A stretch of 39,332 nt of DNA from Hyphomicrobiales bacterium (GTDB lineage: Bacteria; Pseudomonadota; Alphaproteobacteria; Rhizobiales; Rhizobiaceae): NCBI GenBank assembly GCA_021775415.1, contig JAJFHV010000022.1, forward strand, positions 1 to 39,332, given 5' to 3'. Position numbers and translations under genes: made by a program. Below are positions 32,552-39,332 of the stretch, one piece after another; the first letter of the stretch is position 1, and every line of letters begins with the position of its first letter. The notes beneath the pieces are model-generated. The model was not told the DNA's origin, searched no databases, and saw only the letters and a program-made list of their open reading frames with translations.

Positions 32552-33544
32552 TTAAGCCGCCTGGACATCCTGGTCAAGCTGTACGCTTGAAAACGCCTGC
32601 TGGATTACCTCGGGTCCGGCACCATGCTTGACTGATTCAGTGCTCAAGACTTGTCGCCAGCGCCGCGCACCAGGTTTTCCGTGAAACAGGCCAACCATAT
32701 GCCTGGTGATTTGATTGAGCCGGCCGCCGGTCGACAAATGTCGTTCGGCATATTCAATCATTCCTGCAACCACATCAAAATAGGATACCGGTGTTCGCAG
32801 ATCATCAAACATCACCCGGTCGGCATGTCGCAATATCGCCGGCGTGTGATAGGCCGCACGACCCATCATCGCACCGTCTACCTGGCTCAGATGATTCCGC
32901 GACTGAATCAAAGTCTCAATACCGCCATTTATCCCAATGAATTGATTCATGTTTTGCGATTTCAATCGATAGACGCGCTGATAATCAAGCGGGGGGATGT
33001 CGCGGTTTTCCTTTGGGCTCAATCCATCCAGCCACGCCTTGCGGGCATGAACCCACAAGCGGTCGCATCCTGCCTCCCATACCTGAAATGCGAGGTCGTT
33101 CAGAGCAACTTCCGCCTCCTGATCATCAACCCCGATCCGGCATTTCACGGTGACAGGAATTTCACACGCACCTTTCATCGCTCGCACACATTCACCAACC
33201 AGTTTCGGTTCCCGCATCAAGCATGCCCCAAAGGTGCCGGATTGCACGCGGTCGGACGGACAACCAACATTGAGGTTTATCTCATCAAAGCCGTGGATTT
33301 GGCTGATCCTTGCAACTTCGGCAAGCTTTGCCGGATCACTGCCGCCAACTTGAAGTGCAAGCGGGTGCTCTGCTGAGTTAAAGCCCAGCAATTTATCCCG
33401 GTCTCCGTGCAAAATCGCATCAGCCACAACCATTTCGGTGTAAAGCAGCGTATGCAGCGTCATCAACCGGTGAAAATACCGGCAGTGCCTGTCTGTCCAG
33501 TCCATCATCGGGGCGATGGAGAATATATTATTGTTGTGGTTCAA
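32552..33544 (-). CDS. dusA: tRNA-dihydrouridine synthase A
   Basis: FMN-dependent enzyme of 330 residues that reduces uridine in the D loop of tRNA. 'SIAPMMDWTDRHCRYFHRL' is the start of DusA, followed by 'LQVGGSDPAKLAEVARI', the catalytic Cys in 'EINLNVGCPSDRVQSGTFGACLM' and 'PVTVKCRIGVDD'. Length and motifs match DusA better than DusB or DusC. The start is TTG with only a weak upstream site. The promoter should lie in the 206-base gap to the peptide-importer operon. In many bacteria the 5' end of dusA is a phage integration site, but nothing integrated is visible here. Confidence 0.93.
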   Translation of the reverse strand: MNHNNNIFSIAPMMDWTDRHCRYFHRLMTLHTLLYTEMVVADAILHGDRDKLLGFNSAEHPLALQVGGSDPAKLAEVARISQIHGFDEINLNVGCPSDRVQSGTFGACLMREPKLVGECVRAMKGACEIPVTVKCRIGVDDQEAEVALNDLAFQVWEAGCDRLWVHARKAWLDGLSPKENRDIPPLDYQRVYRLKSQNMNQFIGINGGIETLIQSRNHLSQVDGAMMGRAAYHTPAILRHADRVMFDDLRTPVSYFDVVAGMIEYAERHLSTGGRLNQITRHMVGLFHGKPGARRWRQVLSTESVKHGAGPEVIQQAFSSVQLDQDVQAA

Positions 33545-33750
33545 CGGCTACAGCTCAACGGGTTGGACAAAACAGTTATGAAGCATACTTCTCGATGTTA
33601 AATTCCGCGGATTTGTATCACTTTTTGCACCGCTGTACATGCCACTTGCACCCGTGGATCTGAACTGCTCACGATATCGCAAAGTACCAGAACGATTTAT
33701 CGCTCACGAAAACCCGGCACCGGATTCTTGATTGAAGGGTGAAGTCGCGT

Positions 33751-34809
33751 TTATGCCTTCGTGCGATTTTTCGACTTCTTGTTCACTGGCTTTTTACCCA
33801 CGGCCCTGGCCGGTTCATCCGCCAATTCTTTCCAACGATGGCACGCCACATCATGCTCCTTGCCGGATGTCTCAAGCTTCGGCTCTTCGCGCTTGCAAAT
33901 GTCAATTGCAAACGGGCAACGTGTATGGAACTTGCAACCCGGTGGCGGATTGGTTGGTGAGGGGATCTCACCTTCAAGCTTTTGGGTGTTGCCGGCATTG
34001 TCCGGATCAAGCGAAGGGATCGCAGACAATAGCGCCTTGGTATAAGGATGACGCGGCGCGGAAAACAGTTCTCGTGTCGGCGCAGTCTCCACCAATCTGC
34101 CCAGATACATCACCGCCACATGATCACAGATATGGGCCACGACCGACAGGTCATGGGAGATGAAGAGGTAGGTGAGACCAAGCTCTTTTTGCAAAGATTT
34201 CAGCAAGTTAAGGATATCTGCCTGAATCGATACATCAAGTGCTGCAACACTTTCATCGGCCACCACAAAACGCGGACTGGACACCAGTGCGCGCGCAATT
34301 GAAATACGCTGCCGTTGCCCGCCGGAAAACGCGTGCGGAAAACGCCGTAAATGTTCGAGATTGAGCCGGCACCTGTCAGCGATTTCGCGCACGCGCTCAT
34401 CGGTCTCCTCGCGAGTTTTTGTAATACCCATCACCTCAAGCGGTTCTGCAATGATATCGCGAACCGTCATGCGTGGGCTCAACGCAGCATAAGGATCCTG
34501 GAATATCAGCTGCGCACGCTTGCGGTACTCGGTAAGATCGCTCTTGGGCATATCTTGAAGATCGTACTCGACTTCACCGTCCGCATAGTGAACCGAACCC
34601 CTCGAAATATGGTTAGCTTTAAGAAAGGCACGGCCCAGGGTCGTCTTGCCGGAACCGCTTTCACCAACCAGGCCAAAAAATGAACCCTTAGGGATGTCCA
34701 GGTTAATGGCTTCAACGGCTTTCAACACAAGCTTGGGTGTAAAAAGCCCGCCACGCAGATTAAAATGAACCGAGAGGTCTCTGGCCGAAATAAGAGGTTT
34801 GTTGCTCAT
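33751..34809 (-). CDS. Oligopeptide-type ABC importer ATPase 2 (OppF/DppF)
   Basis: Cytoplasmic ATPase of 352 residues that pairs with OppD. It has Walker A GESGSGKTT, the Q-loop 'IFQDPYAALSPRMT', signature FSGGQRQR, Walker B 'FVVADESVAALDVS', and the C-terminal oligopeptide module 'HPYTKALLSAIP' with cysteines in 'GCKFHTRCPFAIDIC...VACH'. Cysteines spaced like this hold an Fe-S cluster in at least some related ATPases. The start is the ATG overlapping the oppD stop by four bases; a longer frame begins within oppD and is not used. The basic C-terminal tail (KKPVNKKSKNRTKA) is unusual. It is the last gene of the operon, and no clear terminator follows. Confidence 0.9.
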   Translation of the reverse strand: MSNKPLISARDLSVHFNLRGGLFTPKLVLKAVEAINLDIPKGSFFGLVGESGSGKTTLGRAFLKANHISRGSVHYADGEVEYDLQDMPKSDLTEYRKRAQLIFQDPYAALSPRMTVRDIIAEPLEVMGITKTREETDERVREIADRCRLNLEHLRRFPHAFSGGQRQRISIARALVSSPRFVVADESVAALDVSIQADILNLLKSLQKELGLTYLFISHDLSVVAHICDHVAVMYLGRLVETAPTRELFSAPRHPYTKALLSAIPSLDPDNAGNTQKLEGEIPSPTNPPPGCKFHTRCPFAIDICKREEPKLETSGKEHDVACHRWKELADEPARAVGKKPVNKKSKNRTKA

Positions 34810-35804
34810 GCCGCCCCCCTTTGATCCGCCGCAACAAAACACGCGGCACTACGTTTGCGATCCAGCGCTTTCATCTCAGGCACCGAAAGGCTGCATCGAT
34901 CTTCAACAGCAGAACATCTTGTGTGGAACACACAGCCAGGTGGCCGCTCCAGCGGACTTGGAATGTCACCCGGGACCGGTGTCAACGGCGCATCAAGATC
35001 TTCAAGTTTTGGCAGGGCATTAAGCAGACCCTGTGTGTAAGGGTGCGCAGGGTCGCGTATGACATTACGAACAGGCCCCTGCTCTACCAGTTTACCCAGA
35101 TACATAACGGCCACACGATCAGCAGTTTGCGCAATAACGCCCAAATCATGGGTGATGAAAATAATCCCCATATTGAAATCGGTAACCAGGTCTTTCATCA
35201 GGTCAATCACCTGTGCCTGAATGGTCACATCAAGGGCGGTAGTCGGTTCGTCGGCAATCAGGAGTTTTGGCCGGGTTGAAAGCGCCATGGCAATCATCGC
35301 CCGTTGGCGCATACCACCAGACAACTCAAAGGCATATTGATTGAAGCGTTCGGAAGGATCCGAAATACCAACTCGCTCCAGCATTTCAACCGAAATTTTC
35401 ATTGCCTCCTTTTCGCTGATAGCCTTGTGCAACACGAGCTGCTCAACCATCTGGTCACCAATGGTGATTGCCGGCGCAAAACTTGCCATAGGCTCCTGAA
35501 AAATCATTGAAATCGAGCCGCCGCGAACAATCTGCATGTCCTGGCTTCCCTGTCGCAATGACAACACATCAACACTTTGATCTTCGAGGTTAAGCGTAAT
35601 ACTGCTTTCAGGGCTATAAACTGCATTTGGCGGATTAAGGTGCATCAGCGATTTTGCAGTGACTGACTTGCCTGATCCTGATTCACCCACCAAGCCCAGC
35701 ACCTCACCCGGATTGATCTCGAATGAAACATCATCAACCGCTGTGATCCGACCCTCGTCGGTGTCAAACTGCAAGGTCAGGTTTTTTACGTCCAGCAAGG
35801 TCAT
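34806..35804 (-). CDS. Oligopeptide-type ABC importer ATPase 1 (OppD/DppD)
   Basis: ATPase subunit of 332 residues. It has Walker [10 protein letters not shown], '[14 protein letters not shown]', signature LSGGMRQR, Walker B '[14 protein letters not shown]' and switch His in 'FITHDLGV'. The C-terminal module carries '[14 protein letters not shown]' and four cysteines ([14 protein letters not shown] and a later AACF) in the order of the Fe-S ligands described for DppD-like ATPases. It overlaps oppC by four bases at its start and oppF by four at its end, so the three are translationally coupled. Confidence 0.91.
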   Translation of the reverse strand: MTLLDVKNLTLQFDTDEGRITAVDDVSFEINPGEVLGLVGESGSGKSVTAKSLMHLNPPNAVYSPESSITLNLEDQSVDVLSLRQGSQDMQIVRGGSISMIFQEPMASFAPAITIGDQMVEQLVLHKAISEKEAMKISVEMLERVGISDPSERFNQYAFELSGGMRQRAMIAMALSTRPKLLIADEPTTALDVTIQAQVIDLMKDLVTDFNMGIIFITHDLGVIAQTADRVAVMYLGKLVEQGPVRNVIRDPAHPYTQGLLNALPKLEDLDAPLTPVPGDIPSPLERPPGCVFHTRCSAVEDRCSLSVPEMKALDRKRSAACFVAADQRGAA

Positions 35805-36943
35805 TTTTTTGTACTCGAATAGGGATCAGCCGCGTCGCGCAATCCATCGCCAACAAACACGAAGGCCATCACCAATACGATAAAGAATATCACAGGTATG
35901 AAATACCACTGGTAGTTCAACAGCACGTCGGCCTTTGTTACGTTTTGTAGCATCACGCCAAGCGAGTTCACCGGGTCTTTTAAACCCAAACCAATGAAAC
36001 TCAGCGCGGTTTCGGACAGCACCATATAGGGGAACGATATCACCAGATCCACGATGATGTAGCTGGTGAAACTGGGCAGCAGATGCCTGCGGATAATGTG
36101 ACCACCGGATGCTCCACACAATTTTGCAGCCAGCACATACTCCTGATTTCGTTCAGTCAAAAGATGGGTGCGCACCCGCCTCGCCAGCGTTGGCCACCCG
36201 ATAAACCCCAGGATTATAGATATGAATAGGAATCGCGCTTCTGCGCTCCATACGCTGGGAATAAACGCTGCTAGCGCCATAAACAGCGGAATCGCGGGCA
36301 CGGTTCGTACCGCATCCGTTACCATCTGAATTAATGAATCCACCCAGCCACCGTGATAACCTGACAGCCCGCCAATCATTAACGCCAGCACAAACGCAAT
36401 AAAGACACCAATCGTCCCGACAGCCATCGATGTGTTGATCGCATGAAAGGTGCGCGACAGGATATCCTTGCCGGTTGAGTCGGTTCCAAACAAGTGGACT
36501 TTCCCGGAATCTACCCCAAATAAATGGGTCGAGAATTTTACACCCAGAATCTTGTATTCGTCACCTTGGGTAAAGAATACAAGATATCTTCGTTTGTCTG
36601 TATCGATCACGGTCGCCCAACGGAAATTGGTCTTGATCGAACGTTCCCGCTCGTAAGTGTAAATAAACGGACGAAACGAACAGCCATTGTCGTCGCAAAA
36701 ACTTGGAATCTGCGGTGCCCCGTTTTCATACTCCTTGTCGCGCCCATCGATTGTCGGGTCGTAGGGTGTAAGGAAGGGTGCAAAAAAACCGGACAAGATC
36801 AAAATTACCAATACCCAGGCTCCGACCATTGCGGCCTTTTGTTTCTTGAACCGCGTCCAAATCAGCTGGCCTTGCGATGCGGTGAAATACGCATCTTTGG
36901 CTTTCTGGTCTACATCCACATCAATGTTTGTTTTATCTGTCAT
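35801..36943 (-). CDS. Oligopeptide-type ABC importer permease 2 (OppC/DppC) with enlarged loop
   Basis: Inner-membrane permease of 380 residues, against about 300 for ordinary OppC. The N-terminal cytoplasmic arm (to 37) and first helix (about 38-57) lead to 'PYDP' (60-63). The usual short loop is enlarged to about 90 residues before 'HLFGTDSTGKDILSR', and contains two cysteines (83 and 88) and many charged and aromatic residues. The remaining permease is standard, with the docking loop 'EYVLAAKLCGASGGHIIRRHLLPS' and the end 'DGLRDAADPY'. The large periplasmic loop may contact the binding protein or substrate. It lies five bases after oppB and overlaps oppD by four. Confidence 0.88.
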   Translation of the reverse strand: MTDKTNIDVDVDQKAKDAYFTASQGQLIWTRFKKQKAAMVGAWVLVILILSGFFAPFLTPYDPTIDGRDKEYENGAPQIPSFCDDNGCSFRPFIYTYERERSIKTNFRWATVIDTDKRRYLVFFTQGDEYKILGVKFSTHLFGVDSGKVHLFGTDSTGKDILSRTFHAINTSMAVGTIGVFIAFVLALMIGGLSGYHGGWVDSLIQMVTDAVRTVPAIPLFMALAAFIPSVWSAEARFLFISIILGFIGWPTLARRVRTHLLTERNQEYVLAAKLCGASGGHIIRRHLLPSFTSYIIVDLVISFPYMVLSETALSFIGLGLKDPVNSLGVMLQNVTKADVLLNYQWYFIPVIFFIVLVMAFVFVGDGLRDAADPYSSTKK

Positions 36944-36948
36944 GCCCG

Positions 36949-37953
36949 CTATCCCATTATACTGTGGCGAATGCGCGGATCGATCACAGCCAGTAAAATA
37001 TCTGTAATAAAGTTGATGGCCACGATACTGCCGGTCAGGAAGAATATTATCGCACCGGCCAACTGCTGATCATTTGACCGGGCCAATGACTCGATCAAAA
37101 GCGAACCAGCCTCGGTTAGGGTCAGGATAAGGGCAACTATCGGCAATTCGTTGAAGATACGATTCAAATCGAACCCAAGTGAATTGATAATCGGGCTAAG
37201 CGCATGGCGCGCCGGATACCGCAGGAGCAATCTTGATCCGGACACCCCCCGGGCCGCTGCTGCGGTTACATACAGTTTGCTAATCTCATCAGACATCAGC
37301 GCACGTACTGTTTGGATCGCAAATGCGGTCGCAGACCAACCCAGGATAAACACTGGCAGCCAAACGTGCGACAGGAAATCCATAACACGGTCATACGACC
37401 AGTCGGCATCCCGGTATTCCTTTGAAAACAGTCCGGTCAAACTGTCGCCAAACATCACCGTAGAAAAAAGCATGATCATGAGTGCAAGCAGGAAATTCGG
37501 CAGGGCCAGTCCCAAATAACTGACCAAACGAAGGCCATTGTTCAAATAGGGATTTCGTGAAGTGGCAGCAATTATTCCCACGGGAACCGCAATCATGTAG
37601 GCCACCAGCAGTGAGGCCAGGCAAATGCCGACACTTAACCAGATTTTTTGGCCTAACAACTGACTGATGTTCAGGCGCAAAATACAACTGTCACCAAATT
37701 CGCCCTGAAAGGCATTGATAATCCAGGTGCCCCAACGTTGTATGTAGGGTTTGTCCAAACCCAGCCGGACGCGCTCCGCCTCAATGTCAGCGATCGAGAT
37801 TTGCGCACCCTGCGAGTTTTTGAAGGCGAGGTAGCGCTCGGCACAATCTCCCGGCACCAACTCCATCAGGGAAAAAACAATAAATGAAACCAGGACAAGT
37901 GTGAAAATGGCCAACGAAGCGCGAACTGCAGCAAATCGAACAAATTGATACAT
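36949..37953 (-). CDS. Oligopeptide-type ABC importer permease 1 (OppB/DppB)
   Basis: Inner-membrane permease of 334 residues with six helices. The N terminus ('FIVFSLMELVPGDCAERYL') has the OppB pattern but with Cys37 in place of the usual PGDP. 'SVGICLASLLVAYMIAVPVGIIAA', 'LALPNFLLALMIMLFS' and the docking loop 'LYVTAAAARGVSGSRLLLRYPARHALSPIIN' follow. A second cysteine (Cys90) lies in the first periplasmic loop, so a disulfide with Cys37 is possible. It is separated from the binding-protein gene by 115 bases containing a strong hairpin, and it is followed after five bases by oppC. Confidence 0.9.
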   Translation of the reverse strand: MYQFVRFAAVRASLAIFTLVLVSFIVFSLMELVPGDCAERYLAFKNSQGAQISIADIEAERVRLGLDKPYIQRWGTWIINAFQGEFGDSCILRLNISQLLGQKIWLSVGICLASLLVAYMIAVPVGIIAATSRNPYLNNGLRLVSYLGLALPNFLLALMIMLFSTVMFGDSLTGLFSKEYRDADWSYDRVMDFLSHVWLPVFILGWSATAFAIQTVRALMSDEISKLYVTAAAARGVSGSRLLLRYPARHALSPIINSLGFDLNRIFNELPIVALILTLTEAGSLLIESLARSNDQQLAGAIIFFLTGSIVAINFITDILLAVIDPRIRHSIMG

Positions 37954-38015
37954 TTATATTTTCTACCGCCCCCTGGACTTTCACACTCGTCAACTGGCAA
38001 ATATTCTATCGAAAT

Positions 38016-38043
38016 ACTGCGGGCAAATGAATTTGCCCGCAGT
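38016..38043 (-). terminator. Strong intercistronic hairpin between binding protein and permease genes
   Basis: ACTGCGGGCAAAT (38016-38028) and ATTTGCCCGCAGT (38031-38043) are 13-base perfect inverted copies two bases apart, giving a very stable stem. For the minus-strand operon no T tract follows, so full termination is unlikely; an mRNA-stabilising or attenuating role for the binding-protein message fits. On the plus strand seven T follow (38047-38053), so it could stop antisense transcription entering the binding-protein gene. Confidence 0.75.
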
Positions 38044-38068
38044 TGATTTTTTTAACGATCAGTGCGGC

Positions 38069-39332
38069 TTACTCTTCCAACGACCACTGAGCAGGCCGAT
38101 ATGGGTAAGTCCGGTAATATGCATAGGATGCCGTTTTGAACTGCGGGACGTTCTTCATCTTAGCCGTGTGATAAATCGGCTTTTGCTCCTTAACGGTGCC
38201 GATGAACAGCAGGTTTCCGGTCATGTTTGCAACGAGCTTCAAACCCAGGGCATCGGATTCAGGTGAGCCAACCGGCGCGGCCTGGAATGCATTGATATCT
38301 TCCATCATGGTGAAGACATATTCTGGTGGTTTGACACCTGCGGAACCGTCGGACTCAACGTATTCGCCCCACAACATCCCAGTACGCATGTTGAAGTAGT
38401 TATCAAAGGGTGGGATGAAGATTTCAGGATTGCCGAGAACCGTGGTCAAAGGAACGCTTTTCTCGTACATGGTGACATCGAGTTGGTTGGAAGATTGGGC
38501 CGAGCGATATTCGTCGGTTGTGACCTCTTTGACCGTGTTGTTGATACCAACAGCCCTCCAGTGCTGACCGACAAGTTCAACTATCTTGATCGACATCCCT
38601 TGGGTGGCAACCTGAAGGTTCAACGTCAACCCGTCACCATTTGGCAGTTCACGCATGCCATCGCCGTCTGTGTCAACGACACCGATTTCGTCCAACAAGG
38701 ACTTTGCCATATCCGGATCAAACTGCGCAAAATGCTGTTCCCATTCAGCGGTAATGAAATCAGGAGAGGGCGAGAACCCGACGTATTGTTGAGGCGTTCC
38801 AAGTCCGAACATCGCAACTTCGTTAATCTCATCACGATTCATGGCGACAGACATCGCCTGACGGAATTTCAGATCACCAAATACTTTGCGCTTTTCAAGA
38901 TCTTCGGAGGTGACGTTGAAAGCAAAGGTCGGCATCGTGATATCAGGTTTCAGATCGATTACAAAGCCGCCCTTCTCCTGGCTTTCCATTAGCAGAGGAA
39001 CATAATCGGTCTGCAGCGCCTGGGCCTTGTAGCTAACTTCGCCGTTGACCAGTTTCAGCAAACGCACTTCGCTTTCACCAACAAAAATCTCGTCTTGCTC
39101 ATTGATGTAAGGCAATTGGTTACCGGCTGTGTCCACCATGTAAAAATACGGGTTAGCGACAAAGTGGCGACCTTCCGTTGATTCTGAAATGACGATGTGG
39201 CTTTCCAAAGTGGGTGCAGCATCAAGAGGCAGATTTGCGACCTTGTCAGGATGGGTCAACATAGGTGTCGGTGTATCCATCCAGTCGGAACTACCATAAT
39301 AGGCTTTTATAAGATCATAGCCATTCTCGAAA
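38069..39332 (-). CDS. Oligopeptide-type ABC solute-binding protein (family 5), 5' end cut by window
   Basis: C-terminal 420 residues of a periplasmic binding protein; the frame stays open to the window edge, so the signal peptide and first domain are missing. 'FRQAMSVAMNRDEINEVAMFGLGTPQQ' is the family 5 signature region, with 'HFVANPYFYMVDTAGNQLPYIN' and 'LNLQVATQGMSIKIVELVGQHWRAVGIN' typical of the group that includes peptide, nickel and sugar-oligomer binders. It is the first visible gene of the importer operon (binding protein, oppB, oppC, oppD, oppF). An ATG inside the frame at 39280 is only internal. The substrate cannot be named; peptides or oligosaccharides are both possible. Confidence 0.9.
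   Translation of the reverse strand, partial: FENGYDLIKAYYGSSDWMDTPTPMLTHPDKVANLPLDAAPTLESHIVISESTEGRHFVANPYFYMVDTAGNQLPYINEQDEIFVGESEVRLLKLVNGEVSYKAQALQTDYVPLLMESQEKGGFVIDLKPDITMPTFAFNVTSEDLEKRKVFGDLKFRQAMSVAMNRDEINEVAMFGLGTPQQYVGFSPSPDFITAEWEQHFAQFDPDMAKSLLDEIGVVDTDGDGMRELPNGDGLTLNLQVATQGMSIKIVELVGQHWRAVGINNTVKEVTTDEYRSAQSSNQLDVTMYEKSVPLTTVLGNPEIFIPPFDNYFNMRTGMLWGEYVESDGSAGVKPPEYVFTMMEDINAFQAAPVGSPESDALGLKLVANMTGNLLFIGTVKEQKPIYHTAKMKNVPQFKTASYAYYRTYPYRPAQWSLEE

Noticed and set aside
33545-33750. Possible integration site or tRNA next to dusA
   Set aside because: dusA is a known phage target in other bacteria, but there is no integrase, no duplicated dusA end and no tRNA cloverleaf here; the gap is ordinary intergenic DNA.

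Overview
The window looks like chromosomal DNA from an alphaproteobacterium, most likely of the Hyphomicrobiales (Rhizobiales) or a near relative. The basis is gene content and order: gph divergent from rpiA, then a DUF2059 gene and gor; a DUF1289 gene coupled to a TIGR02281-type aspartic protease; a DivJ/PleC-like membrane histidine kinase; an alphaproteobacterial-looking FdhD; many ABC and TRAP importers; and a short palindromic repeat whose fortuitous translation begins MSALPLKAD, which I recall as common in rhizobial intergenic DNA. Base composition is near 50 % GC by eye. I see no tRNA, rRNA, insertion sequence, phage gene, CRISPR array or recognisable defence island. The right edge cuts an ABC solute-binding-protein gene.

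Layout. 1-1740: an NTF2-like protein, a 603-base non-coding stretch rich in short dyads, and an orphan secreted protein with a related 30-base palindromic repeat on each side. 1740-5872: glutathione and sugar-phosphate housekeeping on the minus strand (gamma-glutamylcyclotransferase-like protein coupled to glutathione reductase, a DUF2059 protein, rpiA), with gph divergent. 5876-8885: a membrane GGDEF-EAL protein and a divergent EamA-type exporter. 8925-12304: a tightly overlapping molybdenum-cofactor operon (fdhD-mobA-mobB-moeA). 12415-16906: a polar amino-acid ABC importer operon with an FAD amine/amino-acid oxidase-like gene inside it, opine-cluster style. 16953-19939: a TRAP importer. 20031-24313: adenine deaminase translationally coupled to a membrane-anchored penicillin-acylase-family hydrolase, with a 3-hydroxyisobutyrate dehydrogenase-like gene divergent. 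25348-27110: overlapping pabB and a pabC-like gene, then an Lrp-type regulator, an Fe-S uracil-DNA glycosylase-like protein and a membrane-anchored nuclease on the minus strand. 29059-31630: histidine kinase, DUF1289 protein, aspartic protease. 31689-33544: TSUP permease and dusA. 33751-39332: an Opp/Dpp-type peptide importer operon.

How it works together. Three importers (polar amino-acid ABC, TRAP, oligopeptide-type ABC) lie next to catabolic enzymes, which fits a scavenging heterotroph. The molybdenum-cofactor operon serves molybdoenzymes encoded elsewhere. The two arrangements most worth testing as undescribed metabolism are the transporter-plus-FAD-oxidoreductase operon (12415-16906) and the acylase-adenine deaminase pair (20031-24313). 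I found no clear sign of a wholly novel system such as a defence or reverse-transcriptase element.
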